A stretch of 5,703 bases of DNA, taken from Oscillospiraceae bacterium (GTDB lineage: Bacteria; Bacillota; Clostridia; Oscillospirales; CAG-272). The notes below the pieces were generated by a model. The model did no database searches. It was not told the DNA's origin and was given only the letters and a program-made list of their open reading frames with translations. The position numbers and the translations under genes are program-made. This document shows, piece by piece, positions 1 to 5,703 of the stretch (its first letter is position 1; each line of letters opens with the position of its first letter). Where the stretch lies: assembly GCA_015063655.1 (NCBI GenBank), contig SVTU01000087.1, positions 1-5,703 on the forward strand. Reading direction: 5' to 3'.

Positions 1-1
1 G

Positions 2-2104
2 ATCTACGTCAACGGCAAGCCCGTCAAGGGCAAGGGCGTCAACCGCCACGACAGCCATCCCGAGCTTGGCGCCGCCACCCCTAAGGAGCATATGCTCCGT
101 GACCTGTACATCATGAAGGCGCACAATGTCAACATGGTGCGCACCAGCCATTACCCCAACGACCCCCGCTTTCTATCCTTCTGTGACCGCCTCGGCTTCT
201 ACGTTTGCAATGAAGCAGACCTGGAGACACACGGCCTTGACAGTGCCGAGGGCTACGGGCGCAATTCCCTTTCGGACGATCCCGCCTGGACGGAAGCCTA
301 CGTAGACCGTGCTATACGCCTGATGGAGCGTGACAAGAACCGTGCCTCGGTGCTGATGTGGTCCACGGGCAACGAAAGCGGCATCGGGCAGAACCATCAG
401 CATATGGCAGACTATTTTCATCGCCGTATGCCCGAGGCGATCGTTCACAGCGAACGCTTTAACTACACGGAGCACCTGCTGCGCCGTAACGACCCTTCCG
501 TTGAGGGCTTTGAACGCTATCTGACCGTCCCGTATATCGACGTGGATAGCCGCATGTACCCCTCCATTGAGGACTGCCTTACCAATTATATTCACAACCC
601 CGCCTGCACACGCCCCTTCTTTATGTGTGAATACAGCCACGCCATGGGCAACGGCCCGGGAGACCTGAAGGCCTACTGGGATCTGATCTACCAAAACGAT
701 TGCTTCTTTGGCGGATGCGTGTGGGAATTCACCGACCATGCCATCAAGGCAGGTACGCCCGAGAGTCCACGCTATCTCTACGGCGGTGACCATGGCGAGA
801 CCCCCCACGACGGAAACTTCTGCATGGACGGCCTTGTGTATCCCGACCGCCGGCCGCACATGGGGCTTTTGGAATACAAGCAAATTCTCTGCCCCGTCGA
901 GGCCGTGGCGTTTGACGAGCAAACGGCCACGCTGACCCTCAAGAACCGCAAATACTTCACCGACCTCTCCGACCTTGCGCTTGTGTGGACGGTAGAGGAC
1001 GAGGGAGAGGCCGTTCTGTGCGGAACGGTATCGACACTTGACGTCGCACCGCAGCAAACGGGAACGCTTACGCTGCCGCTCTCCTCTCTTCCCAAGGTCT
1101 CAAAGCCCCGTTATCTCAATCTCTCCTTCCGTCAAAGAAACGCACTTCCGTGGGCGGAGCAGGGGCATGAGGTCGGCCATGCACAGTTTGCCATGGCGTA
1201 CGAGACGCCTATGTGCCCTGCCCCCTCGGGTGCGCTGTCCGTAACGGAGGAGGACGGAAGCTTTTCGGTGCATGACGGCTCCGTCACGTACCGCATCTGC
1301 CGTGCCACGGGCGAGCTGTTCTCCATACGGTGTGAGGAGCGAGAGCTTCTTTCCTCTCCCATCTCCTTCAACGTTTGGCGTGCGCCCACCGATAACGACC
1401 GCAACATTCGCCTGCAGTGGCAAAATGCGGGCTTTGACCGCATGCGCTCGGATTGCCGAGCCTGTGAGATCACGGCAAGGGATACGGCAAGCGTCACCGT
1501 GCGTGCCGAGCTTCGCCTGACCATGCTCTCCCTGCCCACGCTGGCCGACGTCAGCCTGACGTATACGTTTGAGGCGGGACGGGGCGTTGTTCTGCATTAC
1601 GATTTTGAGCGTCGCCGCAAGAGCGAGCTGACCCTGCCAAGACTTGGCGTTCGCTTCACCATGCCGCAGAGCTTCGGGGCGTTGCGCTACTTTGGCCTAG
1701 GTCCGACGGAGGCCTATTCGGACAAACGTCTCTCGGCACGCATGGGACGCTACGCATGCTCGGTTGACGACCATTTTGAGCATTATCTCAAGCCTCAGGA
1801 AAACATGGCGCATGCCGACACACTGTGGATGACGCTGACCGATGCTGAGGGCTATACCCTGCGCATCACGGGTGCCGAGGAAACACCCGACATCAGCTTT
1901 AACTGCTCACGTTATTCTCAGGAGCAGCTGACCGAGACCGCCCACGACTTTGCCCTCGTGCCCGAAAACGCAACCGTGGTCAACGTGGACTACCGTCAGT
2001 GCGGCATCGGCTCCAACTCCTGCGGCCCCGTTCTGCCCGCAGAGCATACGCTGACCGACAAGACCTATCGCTATGCCTTCCGATTCTCAGTCGAAAAGCA
2101 ATAA
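2..2104 (+). CDS. lacZ: LacZ-type beta-galactosidase (GH2), C-terminal 700 residues, 5' truncated by window edge
   Basis: Hydrolyses terminal beta-D-galactosides such as lactose, probably in the cytosol since GH2 LacZ enzymes normally lack a signal peptide (the N-terminus is not visible). The frame is open from base 2 and begins inside the catalytic TIM barrel at KGVNRHDSHPELG, so the Met at 92 is internal. Window residue numbers: ETHG with likely metal ligands Glu75 and His77; acid/base Glu125 in WSTGNESG (E. coli Glu461); nucleophile Glu210 in MCEYSHAMGN (E. coli Glu537); GGDHGETPHDGNFCMDGL at about 261-278; then a linker beta domain. From about residue 420 comes the Bgal_small_N-type sandwich, with WRAPTDND (459-466) and YFGLGPTEAYSDK (563-575). 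The end, GIGSNSCGP, has Cys where E. coli has Trp999. About a third of a usual 1000-residue LacZ is missing, only because the window starts inside the gene. It converges on the MATE gene, with a hairpin 15 bases after the stop. Family assignment is firm; substrate preference is inferred. Confidence 0.96.
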   Translation: MYVNGKPVKGKGVNRHDSHPELGAATPKEHMLRDLYIMKAHNVNMVRTSHYPNDPRFLSFCDRLGFYVCNEADLETHGLDSAEGYGRNSLSDDPAWTEAYVDRAIRLMERDKNRASVLMWSTGNESGIGQNHQHMADYFHRRMPEAIVHSERFNYTEHLLRRNDPSVEGFERYLTVPYIDVDSRMYPSIEDCLTNYIHNPACTRPFFMCEYSHAMGNGPGDLKAYWDLIYQNDCFFGGCVWEFTDHAIKAGTPESPRYLYGGDHGETPHDGNFCMDGLVYPDRRPHMGLLEYKQILCPVEAVAFDEQTATLTLKNRKYFTDLSDLALVWTVEDEGEAVLCGTVSTLDVAPQQTGTLTLPLSSLPKVSKPRYLNLSFRQRNALPWAEQGHEVGHAQFAMAYETPMCPAPSGALSVTEEDGSFSVHDGSVTYRICRATGELFSIRCEERELLSSPISFNVWRAPTDNDRNIRLQWQNAGFDRMRSDCRACEITARDTASVTVRAELRLTMLSLPTLADVSLTYTFEAGRGVVLHYDFERRRKSELTLPRLGVRFTMPQSFGALRYFGLGPTEAYSDKRLSARMGRYACSVDDHFEHYLKPQENMAHADTLWMTLTDAEGYTLRITGAEETPDISFNCSRYSQEQLTETAHDFALVPENATVVNVDYRQCGIGSNSCGPVLPAEHTLTDKTYRYAFRFSVEKQ

Positions 2105-2119
2105 ACAAGTCCAAAGAGG

Positions 2120-2146
2120 ACGGGGCGTGCATTTTGCACGCCCCGT
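2120..2146. terminator. Hairpin between convergent lacZ and MATE genes, probable shared terminator
   Basis: A perfect 11-bp G/C-rich inverted repeat, ACGGGGCGTGC paired with GCACGCCCCGT around the 5-base loop ATTTT. It fills the 46-base gap between the two stop codons. On the + strand it is followed by AAAGCTACGCTTTTT, which has only a delayed T run. On the - strand the following bases are CCTCTTT. Both U-tracts are weak, so calling it a bidirectional terminator rests mainly on stem strength and position. Confidence 0.7.
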
Positions 2147-2150
2147 AAAG

Positions 2151-3521
2151 CTACGCTTTTTGCTTGGGGTTTTTCTTCCACTGACCCGTGAGATAAAACA
2201 CGATACCCACAAGGAAGGGCGTGTAGCCCGCCAGGGCATCGCCCAGCCAAAAGCCCGTGTATTGCATATCCAGCACCAAGCCAAACAGCACGGCAAGACC
2301 GATGCGAAGCACGATGCCGTCAAGGATCGCCGTGGCAAAGTTTACGCCCGCCCGTCCGCTTCCGTTGATCAGAGCGTTCATGGTGGCACGCAAAGAGCTT
2401 GCCACAAACATCAGGATAGCGATCGGCACGTAGCCCCGTGCCAATGACAGCACGTCGGCATCCGCCCCATCGGTAAACAAGGCAAAGATCTGCTCGGGGA
2501 AGGCCACGATCAAAGCCGAAAAGATACATGCCAGTGTCAGCGTGATCACAAGCAAATTCAGCAGAATCTTGTTGACCCGTCGATATTCGCCCGCCACCAG
2601 ATTTTGCCCCACCATGGTCGAGCCTGCGGTATTCATGGCATTGGAGAAGAGGTTAACGACCGATGCCAGCTTGTTGGCAATGCCCGCAAACGCCGCCACG
2701 GCGATGCCGTAGGAGTTGATCCAGGAATTGACGAACAGCTTGGATACCTGCACCGAGGCAAACTTGATAGCCATGGGGGCACCAAGCTTAACAAAGTCGG
2801 CAAGCATGCCGCCATCCCACCGCCAGAAGTCGGACGCCTTGATCTGCAAGGAAAAGCTTGATCGGTGCTTGACCAAAAAGGCGGTGCAAAGCAAAAAGCT
2901 AACGGCTTGGCTGATCACGGTAGCAAGTGCCGCTCCGCCCGCACCCATATGCAAAACGGCAACGAACAGCACGTCTAAAAATATGTTGAGAACAACGGCA
3001 ACACCGATAAACAAAAGCGGATGCTTGGAATCTCCCATGCCTCGCAGAATGGCACTGACCACATTGTAGCCGTAGATAAACACAAGCCCCATCACGCAGA
3101 TGGTGGCATACGCCTGTGCGCCCTCATAGGCTGCCTCGGGGGTGTTCATCACCCGAAGAAGCGGTGCTTGGAAGATGAGGCCAAGCGCACTGATCGCCAA
3201 AGCGCACACGAGCAAAAATCCGCTCATCGTGCCCACGAAGCGCCCGATCCTCTCCTGTTGGCGAGCGCCTACGAGGCGGGCGATCAGCACCTGCCCCGCC
3301 GAGGCAAAGCCAATGCCCACAAAGGTGAGCAGATTGGTCACGTCTCCGCCGACAGCCACGGCCGCCGTGCCCGCCGTGCCCATCACCTTGCCCACGATGA
3401 TCATATCGACCATGCTGTACACGACCTGTAAAATATTGGACAGAAGCAACGGCCATGCAAACGAGATCAGCTGGCCCGTGATCGGTCCCTTGGTAAAATC
3501 CTTGATATGTGAATTGCTCAT
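2151..3521 (-). CDS. MATE family efflux transporter (multidrug/Na+ or H+ antiporter)
   Basis: Inner-membrane exporter of the MATE family (MatE domain twice, NorM/DinF-like superfamily), 456 aa, the usual length for about 12 membrane helices. The first half carries a conserved Pro24 in helix 1 (FAWPLLLSNILQVVYSMVD), GKVMG, and GFASAGQVLIARLVGARQQE at about 71-90. The internal repeat is visible in the second half as LGAPMAIKFASVQVSKLFVN (246-265) and MNTAGSTMVGQNLVAGEYRR (296-315), the hallmark of two homologous six-helix bundles. The cytoplasmic tail is Lys-rich (WKKNPKQKA). The start is supported by GGAG at 3528-3531, 6 bases before the ATG, and by a promoter just upstream. Such proteins expel cationic drugs, dyes or metabolites using Na+ or H+ gradients; the actual substrate cannot be read from the sequence. 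It is divergent from the PHP gene and converges on lacZ, so it is probably monocistronic. Confidence 0.95.
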   Translation of the reverse strand: MSNSHIKDFTKGPITGQLISFAWPLLLSNILQVVYSMVDMIIVGKVMGTAGTAAVAVGGDVTNLLTFVGIGFASAGQVLIARLVGARQQERIGRFVGTMSGFLLVCALAISALGLIFQAPLLRVMNTPEAAYEGAQAYATICVMGLVFIYGYNVVSAILRGMGDSKHPLLFIGVAVVLNIFLDVLFVAVLHMGAGGAALATVISQAVSFLLCTAFLVKHRSSFSLQIKASDFWRWDGGMLADFVKLGAPMAIKFASVQVSKLFVNSWINSYGIAVAAFAGIANKLASVVNLFSNAMNTAGSTMVGQNLVAGEYRRVNKILLNLLVITLTLACIFSALIVAFPEQIFALFTDGADADVLSLARGYVPIAILMFVASSLRATMNALINGSGRAGVNFATAILDGIVLRIGLAVLFGLVLDMQYTGFWLGDALAGYTPFLVGIVFYLTGQWKKNPKQKA

Positions 3522-3564
3522 TGTCTACTCCGCTCTCAATCAAATGCGATCAAAATACCAAAAC

Positions 3565-3593
3565 AGTATACCACATTTCGCCAAAAAAGGCAA
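3565..3593 (-). promoter_or_regulatory. Sigma-A-type promoter for the MATE gene
   Basis: On the minus strand, TTGCCT (3588-3593) is followed by a 17-base spacer and TATACT (3565-3570). The -10 box is preceded by TGTGG, a TRTGn extended -10 typical of Gram-positive promoters. The predicted transcript starts near 3558 and gives a leader of about 37 bases containing the GGAG ribosome binding site. It lies back to back with the PHP promoter. Confidence 0.65.
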
Positions 3594-3617
3594 GAAGGTT
3601 ACATTTTTTTTACAACT

Positions 3618-3650
3618 TTGTCAAACAAAATACGTTTTTTGTGATATAAT
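3618..3650 (+). promoter_or_regulatory. Extended -10 promoter for the PHP phosphatase gene
   Basis: A perfect TATAAT at 3645-3650 is preceded by TGTGA (TRTGn extended -10). The best -35-like hexamer, TTGTCA at 3618-3623, is 21 bases away, which is too far for ideal spacing, so the extended -10 probably carries the activity. The upstream T runs (3604-3611) could act as an UP-like element. An inverted repeat, ACAAAA (3625-3630) and TTTTGT (3637-3642), lies in the spacer and could be an operator; this is speculative. Confidence 0.65.
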
Positions 3651-3678
3651 AATGGCAGTCTTAAGCAAAGGAGTTATC

Positions 3679-4455
3679 ATGATCTACAACTTTCACACCC
3701 ACACAGCACGCTGCGGGCACGCAAGCGGCACAGAGAAGGAATATATAGAGACGGCCATAGCGGGCGGTATTCGCACCATGGGCTTTTCCGACCACATCCC
3801 CCTTGCCTACGGGGACGGACACGAGGACACCTGGCGCGTTCCCCTCTCGCAAGCAAAGGACTATGTCGACACCTTGCATACCCTCACCCGAGAGTATGCC
3901 GACCGCATCGAGCTTCACATCGGCTTTGAATGCGAATACTACCCCGCCTATTTCGACAGCATGCTGGCGTATGCCAAGGACCTTGGGGCAGAGTATCTGA
4001 TCCTCGGTCAGCATTATCTGATGGGCGATACCCCCGCCGATGCGATCAAAATGTGTCAAAATACCACCGATCCCGCCCTGCTTCGGCGCTACGTCAGCAC
4101 GGTGATCGAGGGCATGGAAACGAAAAAATTCACCTACGTGGCACACCCCGACGTTCTCATGGCAAGTGTCGATGAAACCGTATACGATGCAGAAATGCAA
4201 CGCCTGTGCGAGGCATCCCGTGCGCTTGACGTACCGCTCGAGATCAATTTCCTCGGCATCCGTAGGGGACGTCATTATCCTCACGACCGCCTTTGGCGCA
4301 TCGCAGGTCAGGTAGGCGCACCCGTTACCTTCGGCTTCGATGCCCACAAACCCTCAGAAGCCTACGATGCCTCATCCCTTGCCGTTGCCAAGGACATGGT
4401 GGCACAGCACGGCCTCAACTATATCGGCAAGCCTACACTCAAGCCGTTGGTGTAA
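3679..4455 (+). CDS. PHP-domain phosphatase, histidinol-phosphatase (HisJ/HisK) family
   Basis: A 258-aa PHP-domain metal-dependent phosphoesterase, matching the usual length of the Bacillus-type histidinol-phosphate phosphatases, which make histidinol in histidine biosynthesis. Expected metal ligands are all present: HTH at 6-8, CGH with His14, SDH with Asp38-His39, Glu84 in GFECEY, His112 in LGQHY, His156 in VAHPD, Glu188 in LEIN, and Asp221/His223 in GFDAHKP. It is cytoplasmic, with no signal peptide. The start at 3679 has AAAGGAG at 3667-3673, five bases upstream. An in-frame ATG at 3652 is only two bases past the -10 box and would be upstream of the transcript start, so it is rejected. 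There are no other his genes in the window, so the true substrate could be another phosphate monoester; the family call is firm and the exact reaction is inferred. Confidence 0.9.
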   Translation: MIYNFHTHTARCGHASGTEKEYIETAIAGGIRTMGFSDHIPLAYGDGHEDTWRVPLSQAKDYVDTLHTLTREYADRIELHIGFECEYYPAYFDSMLAYAKDLGAEYLILGQHYLMGDTPADAIKMCQNTTDPALLRRYVSTVIEGMETKKFTYVAHPDVLMASVDETVYDAEMQRLCEASRALDVPLEINFLGIRRGRHYPHDRLWRIAGQVGAPVTFGFDAHKPSEAYDASSLAVAKDMVAQHGLNYIGKPTLKPLV

Positions 4456-4457
4456 CA

Positions 4458-4482
4458 GTCCGCACAGCCCGTCAAAGCGGAC
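4458..4482 (+). repeat. Short inverted repeat just after the PHP gene
   Basis: GTCCGC (4458-4463) and GCGGAC (4477-4482) form a 6-bp stem with a 13-base loop, starting two bases after the PHP stop codon. It is followed by an A run, not a T run, so it is not a standard intrinsic terminator on this strand. It may only stabilise the 3' end of the mRNA, or be chance. Confidence 0.3.
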
Positions 4483-4514
4483 AAAAAAAGAGCAAAATTC
4501 GGGCATAATCACCA

Positions 4515-4529
4515 CTGCCTTTTTGGCAG
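4515..4529 (+). repeat. Small CTGCC-TTTTT-GGCAG hairpin, weak terminator candidate for the PHP gene
   Basis: A 5-bp perfect stem (CTGCC/GGCAG) with a TTTTT loop lies 60 bases after the PHP stop. The bases after it, AAAGCCTTGCTTTTC, lack an immediate T tract. As no better terminator is seen between 4456 and 4620, PHP transcription may partly read through into the small gene at 4622. Confidence 0.25.
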
Positions 4530-4535
4530 AAAGCC

Positions 4536-4564
4536 TTGCTTTTCGCGTATGCTTCTGTTATACG
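4536..4564 (+). promoter_or_regulatory. Possible promoter for the small gene at 4622
   Basis: TTGCTT (4536-4541), a 17-base spacer, then TATACG (4559-4564) preceded by TGT, another TGn extended -10. Each hexamer matches the consensus at four of six positions. The leader to the start codon would be about 50 bases. This is weaker than the other promoters in the window. Confidence 0.4.
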
Positions 4565-4621
4565 ATTGTTGGTGTCAAGCACCGTGGCCTTGCCTTTTCA
4601 AAACGAGAAAGGAGATCAGCT

Positions 4622-4779
4622 ATGTCCACCTCCATGCTGCTCACAAACGAGAGCTTTCGCCTCTCGCACAATCATGCCACACCAACACCGCCCGCACCGA
4701 CGCGGATCGCTTCAGCATGGATTGGAACGAGTACAACGAGGTCAAGGAGGAAATGCTCTCCTTGCTTGCCAACGCCTAA
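4622..4779 (+). pseudogene. Small gene of unknown function with an apparent frameshift (about 50 aa)
   Basis: Not recognised. The ATG at 4622 has an excellent ribosome binding site, AGAAAGGAG at 4606-4614, with 7-base spacing, so a gene starts here (MSTSMLLTNESFRLSHNHA). In that frame the later codons become atypical (ACG, AGT, ACA, AGG, TCA, AGG, AGG), and the stop at 4790-4792 falls inside the terminator stem. From about 4678 the -1 frame instead shows codons like the neighbours' (CAC ACC AAC ACC GCC CGC ACC GAC), encodes a plausible acidic amphipathic C-terminus (DWNEYNEVKEEMLSLLANA), and stops at 4777-4779, right before the terminator. I infer one short gene whose frame shifts around 4670-4690, by a 1-base insertion, a 2-base deletion or a sequencing error. 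No X-XXY-YYZ slippery heptamer is visible, so programmed frameshifting is not favoured. If the frame-0 reading is real instead, the product is 56 aa, ends NKKQ, and stops at 4792. Confidence 0.5.
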
Positions 4780-4781
4780 TA

Positions 4782-4827
4782 AAAAGCAATAGGCGACAGG
4801 TCATTGGACCTGTCGCCTATTGCTTTT
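4782..4827. terminator. Perfect 21-bp bidirectional intrinsic terminator
   Basis: Bases 4782-4802 pair without mismatch with 4807-4827 around the loop ATTG. The G/C-rich core is GGCGACAGGTC/GACCTGTCGCC, flanked by GCAAT/ATTGC and then AAAA/TTTT, so each strand ends its stem in a T run (TTTT on +, TTTTT on -). It starts two bases after the 4777-4779 stop and lies 8 bases from the SDR stop, so it can end transcription of both converging genes. Confidence 0.92.
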
Positions 4828-4835
4828 GCGGTATA

Positions 4836-5645
4836 TCAGCCGCGGGTCTTACCGCCTGCCACGTTCAGCGTAACGCCGTCCACGTAGCCTGCCTTGTCGC
4901 TTGCCATAAACGCCACGGCCGTAGCAACCTCGGAGAGCTTGCCCGCACGGCCCATAGGTGTTGTACCCGTCTTGGTGTAGCCTGCACGAAGCTGCTCCAC
5001 CGTGATGCCTCTTGTATAAGCCAGGGCCGACTCATACGCAAGGGTACGCAGACCCGTTGCCTCCAGAATGCCGGGGGCAATGCCAACCACACGGATGCCG
5101 TGTCTGCCAAGCTCCTTGGCCCACGAGCGAGTCAGGGCGTTAACGCCTGCCTTAGTAGCGGCATATACACTCTGTCCCTCAGAGCCCTCAAGGCCGCACT
5201 CGGAGGACATATTGATCACCACGCCGCTCTTCTTGGCCTTCATAATGCGAACAGCCTCCTGCGAGCAGAAGAACAACCCCTTGAGGTTAACGTTCATCAC
5301 CTTATCCCAAACGGCCTCGTCAAGCTCATACTGTCCTGCCTCGTCCACGAGCAGACGGGGAATATTGATGCCTGCATTGTTGACCAGCACGTCCACCGTG
5401 CCAAAGGTGTCCACCACCTTGGCCATCATAGCCTTCACACTCTCCGAGGAGGTCACATCGGTCTTCACGTACAGCATGTTATCGGCGGTAGCACCCTGGA
5501 AGGCAGGGGGATTGTCGCTGATATCGCAAACGGCAACCTTAGCGCCGTCTGCCAAAAACTCCTCTGCCACGGCATGACCGATACCGCTTGCCGCTCCCGT
5601 TACCACAACGACCTTGCCCTCAAGTCCCAACCAATTCTGTTCCAT
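4836..5645 (-). CDS. SDR family dehydrogenase, sorbitol-6-phosphate 2-dehydrogenase-like
   Basis: A classical short-chain dehydrogenase/reductase of 269 aa, cytoplasmic. The Rossmann glycine motif TGAASGIG is at 16-23, and an acidic Asp41 ends beta-2 (VAVCDISD), which favours NAD over NADP. NNAG is at 89-92, with catalytic Asn120 in VNVNLKG, Ser147/148 in INMSSECG, and Tyr161-x3-Lys165 (YAATK). Beyond the generic fold, the stretches NNAGINIPRLLVDE, GLEGSEGQS, RVVGIAPGILEATGLRTLAY and the C-terminus NVAGGKTRG match, from memory, the subfamily annotated as sorbitol-6-phosphate 2-dehydrogenase (glucitol-6-P to fructose-6-P) in lactobacilli and other Bacillota. No PTS transporter or sugar regulator is in view, so the substrate may be another hexitol phosphate or polyol. 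The start has AAAGGAG at 5653-5659, 7 bases upstream. It ends 8 bases before the shared terminator. SDR membership is near certain; the substrate is inferred. Confidence 0.93.
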   Translation of the reverse strand: MEQNWLGLEGKVVVVTGAASGIGHAVAEEFLADGAKVAVCDISDNPPAFQGATADNMLYVKTDVTSSESVKAMMAKVVDTFGTVDVLVNNAGINIPRLLVDEAGQYELDEAVWDKVMNVNLKGLFFCSQEAVRIMKAKKSGVVINMSSECGLEGSEGQSVYAATKAGVNALTRSWAKELGRHGIRVVGIAPGILEATGLRTLAYESALAYTRGITVEQLRAGYTKTGTTPMGRAGKLSEVATAVAFMASDKAGYVDGVTLNVAGGKTRG

Positions 5646-5690
5646 ATATATACTCCTTTATATCAGGACGTCCCGTCCCATTTTTTTCTT

Positions 5691-5699
5691 ATTCTACCA
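5691..5699 (-). promoter_or_regulatory. Extended -10 box for the SDR gene (the -35 lies outside the window)
   Basis: On the minus strand, TGTGGTAGAAT places a TAGAAT box (5691-5696) directly after a TRTGn extension, the same layout as the MATE promoter. The predicted start near 5684 gives a leader of about 39 bases carrying AAAGGAG. The leader also contains the palindrome GGACGTCC (5666-5673), a possible operator or chance. The -35 cannot be judged. Confidence 0.5.
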
Positions 5700-5703
5700 C
5701 ATT

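Noticed and set aside
173..1057. A 294-codon open frame on the minus strand opposite lacZ
   Set aside because: It is fully antisense to a well-conserved GH2 catalytic domain, has no recognisable domain or ribosome binding site, and is explained by the G/C-rich third positions of lacZ keeping the opposite strand free of stops. The same holds for 1100-1597 and 1132-1539 (-).
3142..3678. A long upstream in-frame extension of the PHP gene
   Set aside because: It runs antisense through the MATE gene and across both promoters. The extension looks like a translated shadow (IMAVLSKGVIM just before the true start), and the real start at 3679 has AAAGGAG at ideal spacing.
4456..4621. A structured RNA or riboswitch upstream of the small gene
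   Set aside because: Only a 6-bp and a 5-bp hairpin are found, with no recognisable riboswitch core, T-box or terminator/anti-terminator pair.
4643..4700. Programmed -1 ribosomal frameshifting to join the two frames of the small gene
   Set aside because: No X-XXY-YYZ slippery heptamer is seen in the overlap. C-ACA-AAC at 4642-4648 does not fit the tRNA re-pairing rule.
4549..4779. A 76-aa reading of the small gene starting at ATG 4549
   Set aside because: No ribosome binding site precedes 4549, the start lies within the candidate promoter, and its first half has no protein-like character. Only its last 30 or so residues look coded.
1..5703. CRISPR array, IS element, toxin-antitoxin pair or phage genes
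   Set aside because: No spaced direct repeats, terminal inverted repeats around an ORF, transposase or integrase motifs, or paired small overlapping ORFs were found on either strand.

Overview
The window looks like the chromosome of a fairly GC-rich Gram-positive bacterium, probably a gut-type Clostridia (Bacillota). This is inferred from strong AAAGGAG-type ribosome binding sites, short AT-rich intergenic regions with TGn-extended -10 promoters, G/C-rich third codon positions, and the gene content: a family-2 beta-galactosidase, a MATE exporter, a PHP phosphatase, and an SDR resembling lactobacillal sorbitol-6-phosphate dehydrogenases. No IS element, integrase, tRNA, rRNA or CRISPR array was seen.

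Layout from left to right. Positions 2-2104 (+) hold the C-terminal 700 residues of a LacZ-type beta-galactosidase whose N-terminus lies outside the window. A short convergent gap with a hairpin (2120-2146) separates it from a MATE-family multidrug/Na+ antiporter (2151-3521, -). The MATE gene and a PHP-domain histidinol-phosphatase-like gene (3679-4455, +) diverge from a 157-bp AT-rich region carrying two back-to-back promoters. Next come about 166 bp of non-coding DNA with a possible promoter, then a very small gene (4622-4779, +). This gene has an excellent ribosome binding site, but its coding signal changes frame part-way, so it is probably a frameshifted or degraded short gene. It ends just before a perfect 21-bp bidirectional terminator hairpin (4782-4827). 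On the other side of the hairpin is the converging SDR dehydrogenase (4836-5645, -), whose own -10 box sits at the right edge of the window.

The genes are mostly single transcription units with alternating orientation, not one operon. LacZ (lactose or galactoside cleavage) and the SDR (probably hexitol-6-phosphate/ketose-phosphate interconversion) fit a carbohydrate-scavenging lifestyle, but nothing here shows that they act in one pathway. I found no convincing novel multi-gene system. The item most worth a second look is the small frame-shifted gene at 4622-4779 with its regulatory surroundings.
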